DNA of 64,000 nt from Devosia sp. A8/3-2 (GTDB taxonomy: Bacteria > Pseudomonadota > Alphaproteobacteria > Rhizobiales > Devosiaceae): positions 3,264,156 to 3,328,155 of the forward strand of contig CP104974.1 in the NCBI GenBank assembly GCA_025452255.1, given 5' to 3'. Below the pieces are notes generated by a model that saw only the letters and a list, made by a program, of their open reading frames with translations, did no database searches and was not told the DNA's origin. This document shows, piece after piece, positions 40,093 to 49,413 of the stretch. The position numbers and the translations under genes were made by a program. Numbering within the stretch: position 1 is the first letter of the stretch; each line of letters starts with the position of its first letter.

Positions 40093-41004
40093 TTACTGCG
40101 CAGCGATAGCCTCAGCGCCCGCCAGCCCAGCCAATTTCCGCGCCCGCTCCAAACAAGCCGCCTGCTCATTGCGATGACGCGCGCCGATTTCCATCATCAG
40201 CACCGTATCCGGCAGGAAATCGAGTTCGGCAAAAATACCGTCCCAGTCGATATCGCCCCAGCCCAGCGGCATGTGGAGATCGCCGATGCCCATCGCCGTG
40301 TTTTCCTGCGGGAAGAAGGCTTTGTAAAAGCCCTGCGGGCGGCCGAAGCTGTCATGGACATGCAGGTGCCCGGTGACCGGGGCCATGGCGGCGATCTGCT
40401 CGCGGAAGTTGAGGCCCTTATAGGTGCTCTCGATATAGGCGTGGCTGAAATCGATCAGCGCGACCACGTTGGGATGGTTGACAGCCTTCACCGTCGCCGC
40501 AACCTCGGCCGGCGTCTGGCGATATTGGCCGGGCTCGGTGGTGAAGATGTTTTCGAGCGCAATGCGAACGCCATAAGGACGGGCGAATTCGGCCAGCTCA
40601 GTCAGGGCATCGCGTTCGCGCTGGTCGGCGCCGGCACGTTCAACGAGTTGGTCGGCGCGGAGGGCGCCACCGTGTTGCACCAGAATGCCCGAACCGACGC
40701 GGTCGCACAGTTCAACCAGCGCCTTGGCAGCGGCCAGCTGGTAGGGCTGGGTTTCAGGGTCCATGAAATTGGACGAGACCGGGCCATGCACGGTGTAGCG
40801 GAAATCGAACTGCTCGGTGATGGCCAGCAGGCGCTGGGCGCGCTCTTCGATAATGCGGCCGCCGCTGATCAGATCGATGCTGGTCAGGGCCAGTTCGACC
40901 GTGTCGACACCGATATCGGCCGAGCGGCGCAGATCGGCCTCGAGGCTATCGAGTTCGCCGTCAGTGGAGCCGGAATTGAAGCCTGTTGCGATGATGTTTC
41001 CCAT
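40093..41004 (-). CDS. Sugar phosphate isomerase/epimerase-type TIM-barrel protein (AP endonuclease 2 fold)
   Basis: ATG 41004 with AGGAG seven bases upstream; 303 residues, intact. Xylose-isomerase-like barrel: TVELALTSIDLISGGRIIEE, RIALENIFTTEPGQYRQTPA, VVALIDFSHAYIESTYKGLN, TGHLHVHDSFGRPQGFYKAF, with acidic and histidine residues suited to a divalent metal site. It is the last gene of the ugp operon, 17 bp after ugpC. In many ugp operons this place is taken by a glycerophosphodiester phosphodiesterase, so this protein may process the imported phosphodiester or a polyol phosphate (inference). Confidence 0.8.
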   Translation of the reverse strand: MGNIIATGFNSGSTDGELDSLEADLRRSADIGVDTVELALTSIDLISGGRIIEERAQRLLAITEQFDFRYTVHGPVSSNFMDPETQPYQLAAAKALVELCDRVGSGILVQHGGALRADQLVERAGADQRERDALTELAEFARPYGVRIALENIFTTEPGQYRQTPAEVAATVKAVNHPNVVALIDFSHAYIESTYKGLNFREQIAAMAPVTGHLHVHDSFGRPQGFYKAFFPQENTAMGIGDLHMPLGWGDIDWDGIFAELDFLPDTVLMMEIGARHRNEQAACLERARKLAGLAGAEAIAAQ

Positions 41005-41021
41005 GGTGGGTCTCCTAGGGG

Positions 41022-42136
41022 TCAAGCGTTGATGCGGGTATGGGTGGCGGCGCGCTGGGCCTCGCCCAGCTCAATGCGGCGGCCGGTGTCGTGGCTGAAG
41101 ACGTGTAGATCGGCGGGGTCGATCGCGAAGTGGATCGGCATGCCGGTGCCGAGGGGATCGGTGGCCGTATCGACCGAGATGATGCGGCTGCCCTCGGCGT
41201 CGGCATAGATCAGGCGGGCGGCGCCGAGTTCTTCGGTATAGTCGACCACGGCCGCGATCGCGCCTTTGCCGTCGCATTGACGCGGCGGACGAGTTCTGGG
41301 CGCACGCCGATGGAGACTTCTGGCTAACCAGCGCCGGGGCGATGCCGGGCAGGTGGATCATGCCGCCCTTGCCGTGGCGGAAATAGCCATCCTGTGCGAA
41401 GTGCCCCCGCACGAGGTTCATGGCGGGCGAGCCGATGAAATCGGCGACGAAGAGGCTGGCGGGGCGGTGATAGACTTCGGACGGCTTGCCGATCTGTTCG
41501 ACAATGCCCGCATTCATGATGATCAGGCGATCGGCCGGGGTCATGGCCTCGGTCTGGTCGTGCGTGACGAAAACCGAAGTGACGCCCGAGCTACGGTGCA
41601 GGTTCCGAACCTCGGCGCGCATGGCGACGCGCAGCTTGGCATCGAGATTGGAGAAAGGTTCGTCGAACAGGAACACTTTTGGCTCGCGCACCATGGCGCG
41701 GGCCATGGCTGACTGCTGGCGCTGGCCACCCGATAGCTCGCCCGGCTTGCGGTCGAGATAGGGTTCAAGGCTCACCGATTTGGCGACCTTGGCGACCTTG
41801 GCGTCGCGCTCGGCGCGCGGCATGCCGGCGACCTTGAGGGCATAGCCGATATTCTGGGCCACACTCATATGCGGATAGAGCGCGTAATTCTGGAACACCA
41901 TGGCGCAGCCGCGCTCAGCGCGGCTCGAGCTTGTTGACGACAGTGCCGCCGATCAGGATTTCGCCTTCGGTGATGTCTTCAAGGCCCGCAATCATGCGCA
42001 GCAGGGTGGATTTGCCGCAGCCTGACGGCCCCGGGATGACGACGAATTCGCCCTGTTCGATCTCGGCATCCACGCCATGCACGACGAGGGATTTCTGATA
42101 GCGTTTCTTGACGGATTTGAGGGTGATGGCAGACAT
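41022..42136 (-). CDS. ugpC: sn-Glycerol-3-phosphate-type ABC transporter ATP-binding protein (frameshifted)
   Basis: ATG 42136 ([20 protein letters not shown]). Walker [22 protein letters not shown]-loop [20 protein letters not shown], signature [20 protein letters not shown] (with Q-S where R-V is usual), Walker [14 protein letters not shown]-loop [15 protein letters not shown]-terminal regulatory region [20 protein letters not shown]. Breaks near 41918 and 41270-41320. About 371 residues. Assigned ugpC by operon context. Confidence 0.87.
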
Positions 42137-42147
42137 GATCGATCCAA

Positions 42148-43064
42148 TCACTTGTCGCGAGAAATGAGGCCGCGCACGAACCAGCGCTGCATGAGGGCAA
42201 CCACCAGCAGGGGCGGCAGCATGATGATGAGAGCGCCCGCCATGGTGACGTTCCAGTCGGGGGTGCCGTTTTGGGCGGGAATGAGGGCCTTGAGCTGCAT
42301 GACCACGGTGCCGAAATTGGCGCGGTCGGTGGTGATGAGCAGCGGCCAGAGATACTGGTTCCAGCTCGAGACGAACATGATGGTGGCCAGCGCCAGCATA
42401 TTGGTGCGGCTGAGCGGTAGCAGCACATCGAAGAAGAACCGCATCGGGCCCGAGCCATCCATCTTGGAGGCTTCGACCAGCTCATCGGGGATGGTCATGA
42501 AGAACTGGCGATAGAGGAACGTGCCGGTTGCGGTGGCGACAAGCGGCAGGATGAGGCCGGTATAGGAATTGAGCAGGTTCCATTCCAGACCAATGCGAAT
42601 GCCCGACAGGGTTTCGACGAGACCCGTAATGCCAAAGGTGTCGAGGATGACTCGGAAGGGCAGCAGGGCATTGGCGGCGATGGAATAGGTGGGCACGATA
42701 CGCACTTCGAGCGGCAGCATCAGGGTGATGAAAATCAGCCAGAAGCAGAGCATGCGGGCGCGGAAGTTGAAGAACACGATGGCAAAGGCACTCAGCGCCG
42801 CCAGGACGATCTTGCCCACCGTCACGCCGATGGCGACGATGAAGCTGTTGACCATTTTGGGACCGAGATCGGCGCGGGTCCGGGCGGCTCGGATATTCTC
42901 GAGCAGATGGGTGGACGGCCACAGATTGAGCGGCACTGGCTGACTTCCTGCAGCGACTGGCTGCCGGCCACCAGCGTAATCCAGAACGGCACCAGCACGA
43001 GGAACATGCCGAGCACCATGGCCGCATAGGTGACGAAGTCGAAAATGGGGGAACGTTCGATCAC
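42148..43064 (-). CDS. ugpE: sn-Glycerol-3-phosphate-type ABC transporter permease UgpE (one lost base)
   Basis: GTG 43064 after AGGGAAAAG gives [21 protein letters not shown] base is missing at about 42936 (ACCTGG read as ACTGG), after which the chain continues [23 protein letters not shown] loop [40 protein letters not shown] is typical of UgpE. Corrected length is 305 residues. It lies between ugpA and ugpC. Confidence 0.9.
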
Positions 43065-43078
43065 GATCTTTTCCCTAG

Positions 43079-43958
43079 CTATAGTGGACGCGTTTCGACC
43101 CAGCGGAACTGGACAAAAGTGAGCGCAATGACGAGGACCATGAGGACGATCGACTGAGCGGCGGCGCCCGAATAATCGAGACCTTTGAAGCCATCGATAT
43201 AGATGTTGTAGACCATCACTTCGGTCGCCCCGATCGGTCCGCCCTCGGTCATGGTGTCGATCAGCCCGAAGCTGTCGGTGAAGCTGGAAATCAGGTTCAT
43301 GATCATGAGGAAGAAGACGGTGGGCGCGATCAGCGGCAATTGCAGGTCGAGCATGCGCTGGAACGGGCGCGCACCATCCATGGCGCCGGCCTCGGAGATG
43401 GATTTGGGGATCATCTGCAGGGCGGCGAGGAAGAAGATGAAATTGTAGCCGATGCCCAGCCGGGCGTGGCAGACGATGACCATGCCCAGAGCGTGCCAGC
43501 CATTGGTGGCGGGGCTCCAGATACCGGGCCAGATATCGTTGATCGAGCCGATCAGGCCCGCTTCGGGCGAGAAGATGAAGCGGAAGGCGACGCCGGCGGC
43601 AGGTGCGGCGATGGCATAGGGCCACACGAACACCGACTGGAAAATGCGGGTACCCTTGAGCGCCCGATCCACGAACATGGCGAGCGTGAGAGCAATGGCC
43701 ATGGACAGGCCCGTGGCGCAAATGGCGTAGAAGGCGCTGCGGCCGACGGTGGCCCAATATTGGCTGTCGCGGAAGATGGCGAGGAAATTGGCGAAGCCAA
43801 CCCGAGTATTGCCGCCGCCCCGAGCCTGTTCTGAGCGTGAAGGCCCAATAGAGCGCCTGTGACGTGGGCCAGTAGAAAAACACCAGCACCAGCAGGAGTT
43901 GGGGAGCCAGCAGCAACCGGGGCAAGGTGCCGTTACGATAGAATGCGCGTCGTTCCAT
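43079..43958 (-). CDS. ugpA: sn-Glycerol-3-phosphate-type ABC transporter permease UgpA (one extra base)
   Basis: ATG 43958 (MERRAFYRNGTLPRLLLAPQ). The extra T at 43832 (TTCGAG read as TTCTGAG) breaks the frame; removing it joins YWAFTL to EQARGGGNTRVGFANF, then MAIALTLAMFVDRALKGTRI. EAA loop SEAGAMDGARPFQRMLDLQL. LIDTMTEGGPIGATEVMVYN is typical. Corrected length is 292 residues. Confidence 0.9.
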
Positions 43959-43987
43959 GAACCATCCGCCTCGCAGAAAATAGCAAT

Positions 43988-44013
43988 GCACGGACGGCTT
44001 TCGCCGCCCGTGC
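43988..44013. other. Stem-loop between ugpB and ugpA
   Basis: On the minus strand GCACGGGCGGC, loop GAAA, GCCGTCCGTGC: an 11-bp stem with one G-T pair, directly after the ugpB stop. No T-run follows. Such hairpins between binding-protein and permease genes usually protect the upstream mRNA and lower permease expression. Confidence 0.65.
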
Positions 44014-44026
44014 GTTGGTCGTCAGA

Positions 44027-45364
44027 TCAGGGGAGTTGCTGACCGGCATAGGTCTGCTCGAAGCGGCGCAGAACTTCGTTGCTGCGCTCGGCGGCACCAT
44101 CAAGGGCCTGCTGCACGGGAACGTTGTTGAACAGCACTTCCTGCATGGCGTCAGCGACTTCCTTGCGCACTGCGCCGAAATTGCCCGAGCGAACGCCGCG
44201 GGTATATTCGGTTGGAGGCGTGAAGGTCAGGCTTTCGACGGCCTGTTCGCGGCCCTTATAGGGAGCTTCGGCATAGAAGCCCTTGTCGGTCATGGCTCGG
44301 AAGCCCGAATTGGTAACCGGGATGTAACCGGTCACTGTCGACCACCATTCGGCCTGCTTGGGGGTGGCGAGGAAAGCGTAGAACGCAGCCGCGCCCTTGT
44401 ACTGCTCTTCGGTCGAGCCCTTGAGGGTCCACAGCGACGCGCCGCCCACCAGCGTATTGGTGCGTTCGGTGCCTTCCCAGATGGGGAGCATGGCGACATC
44501 CCAATGCATGCCTTCAATGGCCTGCTTGGCAAAGGTGCCGTGATCGGCAATCGAGGACGACGACATCTGGCACTTGGCATTGACGAAGGCGTCATTGGCG
44601 GTTTCGCCGATGGCCTTGGACTTGGCGACGAACAGACCCTCGTCGTACATCTTCTTGATCCAGGTCAGCTGATCGACAAACTTGCCGTGGTTGAATTCCA
44701 CGGTGGCGTCGAGGCCTTCATAGCCATTGCCCTTGGAGGCGATGGGCTGGTTGTGGGCAGCCGAGAACTGCTCCCACCACTGCCGAGTGCCGGTCGGGTC
44801 GAACGCGACGGGGCATTCATAACCGGCAGCCTTGAGATCGCGAGCGATCTGCTCGACCTGTTCCCGGGTCTGGGGCGCGCCTTCAAAGCCGACGGCCTTG
44901 AGGGCGTCGGTATTGTAATAGAACATGGCCGTCGAGGAATTGAACGGCATGGAGAGCAGTTCGCCCTTCGAGGTCGAATAATACGAGGCGATGCCGGAGA
45001 AATAGTCGTCCCAGTTGATCTGGTAGCCATTCTCTTCCATCAGCTGGCGCACGGGGACATAGGCGCCCGAGAGCATCAGGTCGAGCGTGCCGCCGTCGCT
45101 GATCTGGGTGATGGTTGGCTGCTTATTGGCGCGGAAAGCGGCAATGGTGTTCTGCAGGTTGGCTTCGTAATTGTCTTGGCTGACGCAGACGATCTCATAG
45201 TCGGCCTGCGACTCGTTGAACATCTTGCACATGTCTCGGATGCGTTCGCTGAGGTCGCCGGACAGGCCGTACCAGAATTCGAACTTGGTGGCGGCAGAAG
45301 CCGGCGCCGCAACGCTCAGCGCACTGGCAGCCAGAGCTGCACCGAACAGCCATTTGCTTGTCAT
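44027..45364 (-). CDS. ugpB: sn-Glycerol-3-phosphate-binding protein UgpB type
   Basis: ATG 45364, 445 residues, intact; signal peptide MTSKWLFGAALAASALSVAA with cleavage after ASA. UgpB features: FEFWYGLSGDLSERIRDMCK, MFNESQADYEIVCVSQDNYE, FRANKQPTITQISDGGTLDL and VGGASLWTLKGSTEEQYKGA. It captures glycerol 3-phosphate or glycerophosphodiesters in the periplasm. First gene of ugpBAEC; a Pho-box-like direct repeat lies 84 bp upstream, consistent with induction under phosphate limitation. Confidence 0.9.
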   Translation of the reverse strand: MTSKWLFGAALAASALSVAAPASAATKFEFWYGLSGDLSERIRDMCKMFNESQADYEIVCVSQDNYEANLQNTIAAFRANKQPTITQISDGGTLDLMLSGAYVPVRQLMEENGYQINWDDYFSGIASYYSTSKGELLSMPFNSSTAMFYYNTDALKAVGFEGAPQTREQVEQIARDLKAAGYECPVAFDPTGTRQWWEQFSAAHNQPIASKGNGYEGLDATVEFNHGKFVDQLTWIKKMYDEGLFVAKSKAIGETANDAFVNAKCQMSSSSIADHGTFAKQAIEGMHWDVAMLPIWEGTERTNTLVGGASLWTLKGSTEEQYKGAAAFYAFLATPKQAEWWSTVTGYIPVTNSGFRAMTDKGFYAEAPYKGREQAVESLTFTPPTEYTRGVRSGNFGAVRKEVADAMQEVLFNNVPVQQALDGAAERSNEVLRRFEQTYAGQQLP

Positions 45365-45447
45365 TTGGGAAGTCTCCGGGAATGGGTTGCGCTCCTTGAA
45401 GCGGCGCAACTCCTAGTCCGGACCGTTGACGGAAAGACTGCAATGCG

Positions 45448-45465
45448 GTGACGGATCGATGACAT
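45448..45465 (-). promoter_or_regulatory. Pho-box-like PhoB site upstream of ugpB
   Basis: Minus-strand ATGTCATCGATCCGTCAC is two 7-bp direct repeats (ATGTCAT, CCGTCAC) separated by 4 bp. The known Pho box is CTGTCAT-N4-CTGTCA(T/C), 11-bp periodicity. It is 84 bp upstream of the ugpB ATG, a typical activator position. Confidence 0.6.
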
Positions 45466-45564
45466 TGCACAGCTGTGCGATGGATGGGGGAGATTGTGGG
45501 GAGATTAGGAGGAGCGATCCCTGCCCCGGATGGCGCGCCTATGCGATTGCTCCCCTTCCACCAT

Positions 45565-45642
45565 GTCATCCCCGCGAAAGCGGGGACCTCTGTTTTGCCT
45601 CTTGGCATCGTAAACGGAGGTTCCCGCTTTCGTGGGAATGAC
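45565..45642. repeat. Composite palindromic repeat, family A
   Basis: GTCATCCCCGCGAAAGCGGG ... followed after a spacer by an inverted copy ending CCCGCTTTCGTGGGAATGAC. Each arm is itself a hairpin and the two arms are mutually inverted. The same design is at 56507-56580, and one arm is at 40026-40049; all three are followed by AC-(A)-TCGTGGGTG or a close variant. Confidence 0.7.
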
Positions 45643-45683
45643 ATCGTGGGTGGGACGAGACACAGGAGAACGACTCGGCCGGG

Positions 45684-46882
45684 CTAATCAAAAAACCCCG
45701 CATCCTCTTCCATCAGATACGGCTTGGCCGCCTTGGCATCGATATCAAGGCCCAGCCCCGGTCCGGGCAGCAGGTCCACCATGGAATTGTTGACGATACG
45801 GCCGGCCGGCAGCCCCGTCACGATATCTTCCCAACAGGGATCGGACGCACTCGGATATTCGAAGGCGATATAATTGGCCGGCAGCGTAGCGCAGACATTG
45901 ATGAGCGCACCCAGCCCCAGCAGGCCATTGGCCGTGCCATGCGGGGCCATCAGAATCGAGTGCATATAGGCGTGCTCGGCCACCCATTTGAGCTCGGCAA
46001 TGCCCCCAATGTCCGCCGGATCGGGGCCGACGACCCGAACCGCCTGCGTTTCGATCAGTTCCTTGAAATTGTGCCGCAGATAAATCTGCTCGCCTGTATG
46101 GATGGGCGTTGAAGTGGATGTGGTCAGCTCGCGATAGGCCTGCGGATTGACCCGGGGGACGTAGTCGCCCGTCAGCATGTCCTCGAGCCACATCAGATTG
46201 TATTTCTCGACCGCTCGGGCGAAGCGGATGGCGTCGGGCAGGAACCAGCCGGGGCCGCAATCGAGCGCCGAGCTCACCTTGTCGCCCAACACTTCCTTCA
46301 TAGCGATGACGCAATCGAGCATGTGGTTGAAGGCATGCTCGCTGATCTGCCCTCGGTCCATGGCGCCGTGATAGGCGGGCGGCTGGCTGACGCCATAGTG
46401 AAAGTCCTCCACGGTCCGCTTCATGTTGGAATGGAAGCCGATGCCCTGCTTGACCATGAAGAAATTCTCGGGCCGCTCCTTCATCCATTTGACATCGGCG
46501 GCATAATCCCGGGGCCGGTCGCCGGTACGTTTCTGGCGGATCGAGCCATTATAGACGCGTACTGGTCGCGCACCTTGCCGCCGAGCAGCTTATAGGCCGG
46601 CACATTGGCCGCCTTGCCGGCAATGTCCCACAGCGCGTGCTCGATAGCGCTGACGGCAGCGCCATAGGGCTTGAAGCTGCCGCGCTGGCGGATCTTGAGC
46701 ATAACCCGCTCAACATCGGTGGGGTCCTCGCCAATCAGCGCCTCGTGGAAATGCAGCACCCGGGGCTTGAGATAGGTCTTGGTATATTCCACCTCGCCCG
46801 TGCCATAGAGCCCCTCATCGGTGACAATGCGGACAATGGGATGCCGGCCAATGACGGCACAACGCAGATCGGTGATTTTCAT
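45684..46882 (-). CDS. Enolase-superfamily enzyme (mandelate racemase/muconate lactonizing type), copy 1, one lost base
   Basis: ATG 46882 (MKITDLRCAVIGRHPIVRIV); an in-frame ATG at 46891 is also possible. The N-terminal capping domain is followed by the barrel: KQGIGFHSNMKR, metal ligand Asp in SSALDCGPGWFLPDAIRFAR, Glu in MWLEDMLTGDYVPRVNPQAY, Glu in TPIHTGEQIYLRHNFKELIE, and MAPHGTANGLLGLGALINVC carrying the C-terminal histidine. A base is missing at 46561 (ACCTGG read as ACTGG). Corrected length is 399 residues. Probably an acid-sugar dehydratase; substrate not determinable. Downstream of copy 2 and the GntR gene. Confidence 0.85.
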
Positions 46883-46925
46883 GTCGGTCATTCTCCGGTG
46901 CAAGCGGCCCCACCCCACCCTTGAT

Positions 46926-47010
46926 CCCTCCCCATCGGAGGGGAGGGAGACGACTGGTGGCGCAACGGGTCGCGATCAAACTTCCCTCCCCCTTGTGGGG
47001 AGGGAGTGAG
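46926..47010. repeat. Pair of family-B palindromes between two enolase-superfamily genes
   Basis: CCCTCCCCATCGGAGGGGAG around 46926-46945 and CCTCCCCCTTGTGGGGAGG around 46985-47004, two hairpins about 60 bp apart in the 156-bp gap between copy 2 and copy 1. Confidence 0.6.
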
Positions 47011-47038
47011 GGTGGGGGGTGGTTTGAACGCCAGCCCC

Positions 47039-48400
47039 TCAGCTCCAGGTGCGATCCCGAGAATATTCGTCATCCCACTCATCGGTGGGCTGCCAGACGC
47101 CTTTGACGCCCTCCTGCAGGTGCTGGCTGATGACCTCGTCGACAATGTCATCGATGCCCGTGCCCGGCTTGTCGGGCACGGTGATGAAGCCGTCCTTGAC
47201 CAGCGGCTTGGGCAGGCCCGTGACAATATCGTCCCACCGGGGCACGTCGACGGTGTGATATTCGAGCGCCATGAAGTTTTCCGTGGCCACCGCAACATGG
47301 GCCGCGGCCATGGCGGCGATGGGGCTTTCGGCCATGTGGATGGCCATGGCAATGCCATGCTCCTGCGCCGCATCGCCGATTTTCTTGGTCTCGTAAATGC
47401 CACCCGAGGTCAGCAGATCGGGGTGGATAACCGAGATGCCCGATTTCAGCAGCGGCTCGAAGCCTTCCTTGAGATAGATATCCTCGCCCGTGCAGATCGG
47501 CACGGTGGTGGCTTCCTGCAACTGGCGGTATTGATCGGCATATTGCCGGGGATCACGTCCTCGAGCCGAGGCCGGCACGTATTTCTCGATCCGCCGCGCC
47601 GGGCGAATGCCGTTCTGCAGCGAGATATGGCCGACATGGTCGATGGCCAGCGGAATATCGTAGCCGATCACCTCGCGCACCTCGGCAATATATTGCTCGA
47701 GCAGGTCGAGGCCCTTGTCGGTAAAATGCAGGCCGGTAAAGGGGTGGCGGACATTGTGCGTGTCATAGACCGCGTTGCAGGCGCGGCGATCCTCCATGGA
47801 TTTGACCGGGCCGCGGCCGGGATGGATGCGGTAGCCTTCCAGCGAGCCGGCCGGCGCGACGACCGCGCCGGGAACATCGGCGATCTGCATCAAGCCCAGA
47901 TCCATCTTGAGGAAGGTGAACCCCAGATCCATGCGCTGCTTGAGCCGTTTGCCGGTCTCGGTGCCGCTGGGCTTTTCGGCGTCGGTATCGCAATAGATGC
48001 GCACCTTCTCACGGAAACGGCCGCCCAGCATCTGGTAAATCGGCACGCCATAGGCCTTGCCCGCGAGATCCCACAGCGCGATTTCCACGGCCGAGACGCC
48101 CCCACCCTGCCTTCCATGGCCGCCAAATTGCTTGATGCGGCGGAACAGGCGGTCGATATCGCAGGGATTTTCGCCGATCAGCCGGCTTTTGAGCATCAGC
48201 GCATAAGTGGCGCTGGCGCTGTCGTGCACTTCGCCCGAGCCGACAATGCCCCGGTTGGTGTAAATCTTGATCAGCGCCGAGGTGAATGGCGCGCCGACAA
48301 TTTCGGCCACGCGCAGATCGGTAATGCGCAAATCGCTTGGCCGCGAACTGGTGCGGACATTATTCTCAATATTATCGGCGGCCTCCAAAGTGGTCGTCAT
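47039..48400 (-). CDS. Enolase-superfamily enzyme, copy 2 (hidden double frameshift)
   Basis: ATG 48400 with GGAGGGGA upstream; 453 residues without a stop. Mandelate-racemase-type features: [28 protein letters not shown], metal Asp in [16 protein letters not shown], Glu in [47 protein letters not shown]. Between 47546 and 47571 an added and a lost base leave eleven residues (SARGRDPR region) out of frame; corrected, it reads WLEDVIPW, restoring the second metal ligand. Probable sugar-acid dehydratase. Follows the GntR gene. Confidence 0.88.
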   Translation of the reverse strand: MTTTLEAADNIENNVRTSSRPSDLRITDLRVAEIVGAPFTSALIKIYTNRGIVGSGEVHDSASATYALMLKSRLIGENPCDIDRLFRRIKQFGGHGRQGGGVSAVEIALWDLAGKAYGVPIYQMLGGRFREKVRIYCDTDAEKPSGTETGKRLKQRMDLGFTFLKMDLGLMQIADVPGAVVAPAGSLEGYRIHPGRGPVKSMEDRRACNAVYDTHNVRHPFTGLHFTDKGLDLLEQYIAEVREVIGYDIPLAIDHVGHISLQNGIRPARRIEKYVPASARGRDPRQYADQYRQLQEATTVPICTGEDIYLKEGFEPLLKSGISVIHPDLLTSGGIYETKKIGDAAQEHGIAMAIHMAESPIAAMAAAHVAVATENFMALEYHTVDVPRWDDIVTGLPKPLVKDGFITVPDKPGTGIDDIVDEVISQHLQEGVKGVWQPTDEWDDEYSRDRTWS

Positions 48401-48435
48401 CAATTCCCCTCCTCAGAAAAATTTGATTTTTGATT

Positions 48436-49133
48436 TTACGTCAGCGGCTTGCGGGCTCCGGTGGCGCGGGCAAGGCGCATATGCTCGATAATGTGCCGGC
48501 CCGATCCCTCGACATGGGCGGCAATAACGGCAGCGGCCCGATCGGCATCCTGCGCGCGGATGGCCTCGATCAGCTCGTGATGCTCGCGCAGCACGAGCGA
48601 TGCGGCGGCCCAGCGAGGTGGGAAAGCGCCGGCTGATGGCGCGCAGCACTTCGCGGTGCCGCCACCACAGATCGGCCGCGTGGCGATTGTAGTGCCGGTC
48701 ATAGATCACTTCGTGGAACCGGGTATCGAGCTGGCCATGGCGGTTCGGGTCGCTGAAATTGAGTTCCTCGATCTCGGCCTCGGATGGCTTCGAGCTGGGC
48801 GATATCGGCCTCGGTGGCGATGCCGACAAACCAGCGGGTCAGCGCCGGCTCGATCAGTGCGGCGATCTCGATGATGTCGCGCACGAAATTCTCGTCGATC
48901 GGGCGGACCCGCGCCCCGCGATGGGGCTCCATGACGACGAAATCCTCGCCGCGCAGCTGCTGCAGCGCTTCGCGAATGGGGTTGGTCGAGGTGCCATAGC
49001 GCTTGGCGAGGTCGGCGACCTTGAGACGCTCATTGGGCCCGATCTTGCCCGAAATAATGTCTTCCCGGATCAGCTCGTAGATCGAAGCTGGGACGGGTTC
49101 GACATCAATCGTGGCGGCAGGCTGAGTATCCAT
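48436..49133 (-). CDS. GntR family regulator, FadR/FCD subfamily (two extra bases)
   Basis: ATG 49133. Winged helix at residues 20-85: IYELIREDIISGKIGPNERL and VADLAKRYGTSTNPIREALQ followed by QLRGEDFVVMEPHRGARVRP. C-terminal FCD domain with SDPNRHGQLDTRFHEVIYDR and HHELIEAIRAQDADRAAAVI, whose Asp/His residues bind metal in this subfamily. Extra bases near 48782 (CCTCGAT read as CCTCGGAT) and near 48600. Corrected length about 231 residues. Divergent from the sugar ABC operon at 49.4 kb and upstream of enolase copies 2 and 1, so it probably controls both directions. Confidence 0.87.
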
Positions 49134-49195
49134 GATTGCCTTGTTTATGGGCAGTCAGCACACAAGCCAAGGGGTTTTGCACATAAAAACCAAAA

Positions 49196-49220
49196 AATAA
49201 TGTACGATCCAAACATTATT
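49196..49220. promoter_or_regulatory. Candidate GntR operator in the divergent region
   Basis: AATAATGT (49196-49203) and ACATTATT (49213-49220) are perfect inverted half-sites with a 9-bp spacer, 63 bp from the GntR start and 194 bp from the ABC operon start. The symmetrical A/T-rich element stands out in a GC-rich gap. Confidence 0.55.
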
Positions 49221-49413
49221 GACAGACAAGTTGCAGTCTGGAACTGTCCTGCGTGGGAGACACGGCAAAAGCCGGCCCCATGGCGCGGAGGCCCGAGCAA
49301 GCAGGTCCTTTCGCACCAGTTCTGCCTATGAGGAGGCGCAGCTGATGCTGCGAGGAAGCCCGTGTTCGGCCGAGGGGGCTGAACGGTCTTCCGACTATGA
49401 GGAGGACTTTTTG

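Larger units (their letters stand above)
45365..45683. other. Regulatory gap upstream of ugpB
   Basis: 319 bp without a coding sequence between ugpB and the enolase-superfamily gene on the same strand. It contains the Pho-box-like direct repeat (45448-45465) and a composite palindromic repeat (45565-45642). The part between 45470 and 45560 shows no clear feature. Confidence 0.5.
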
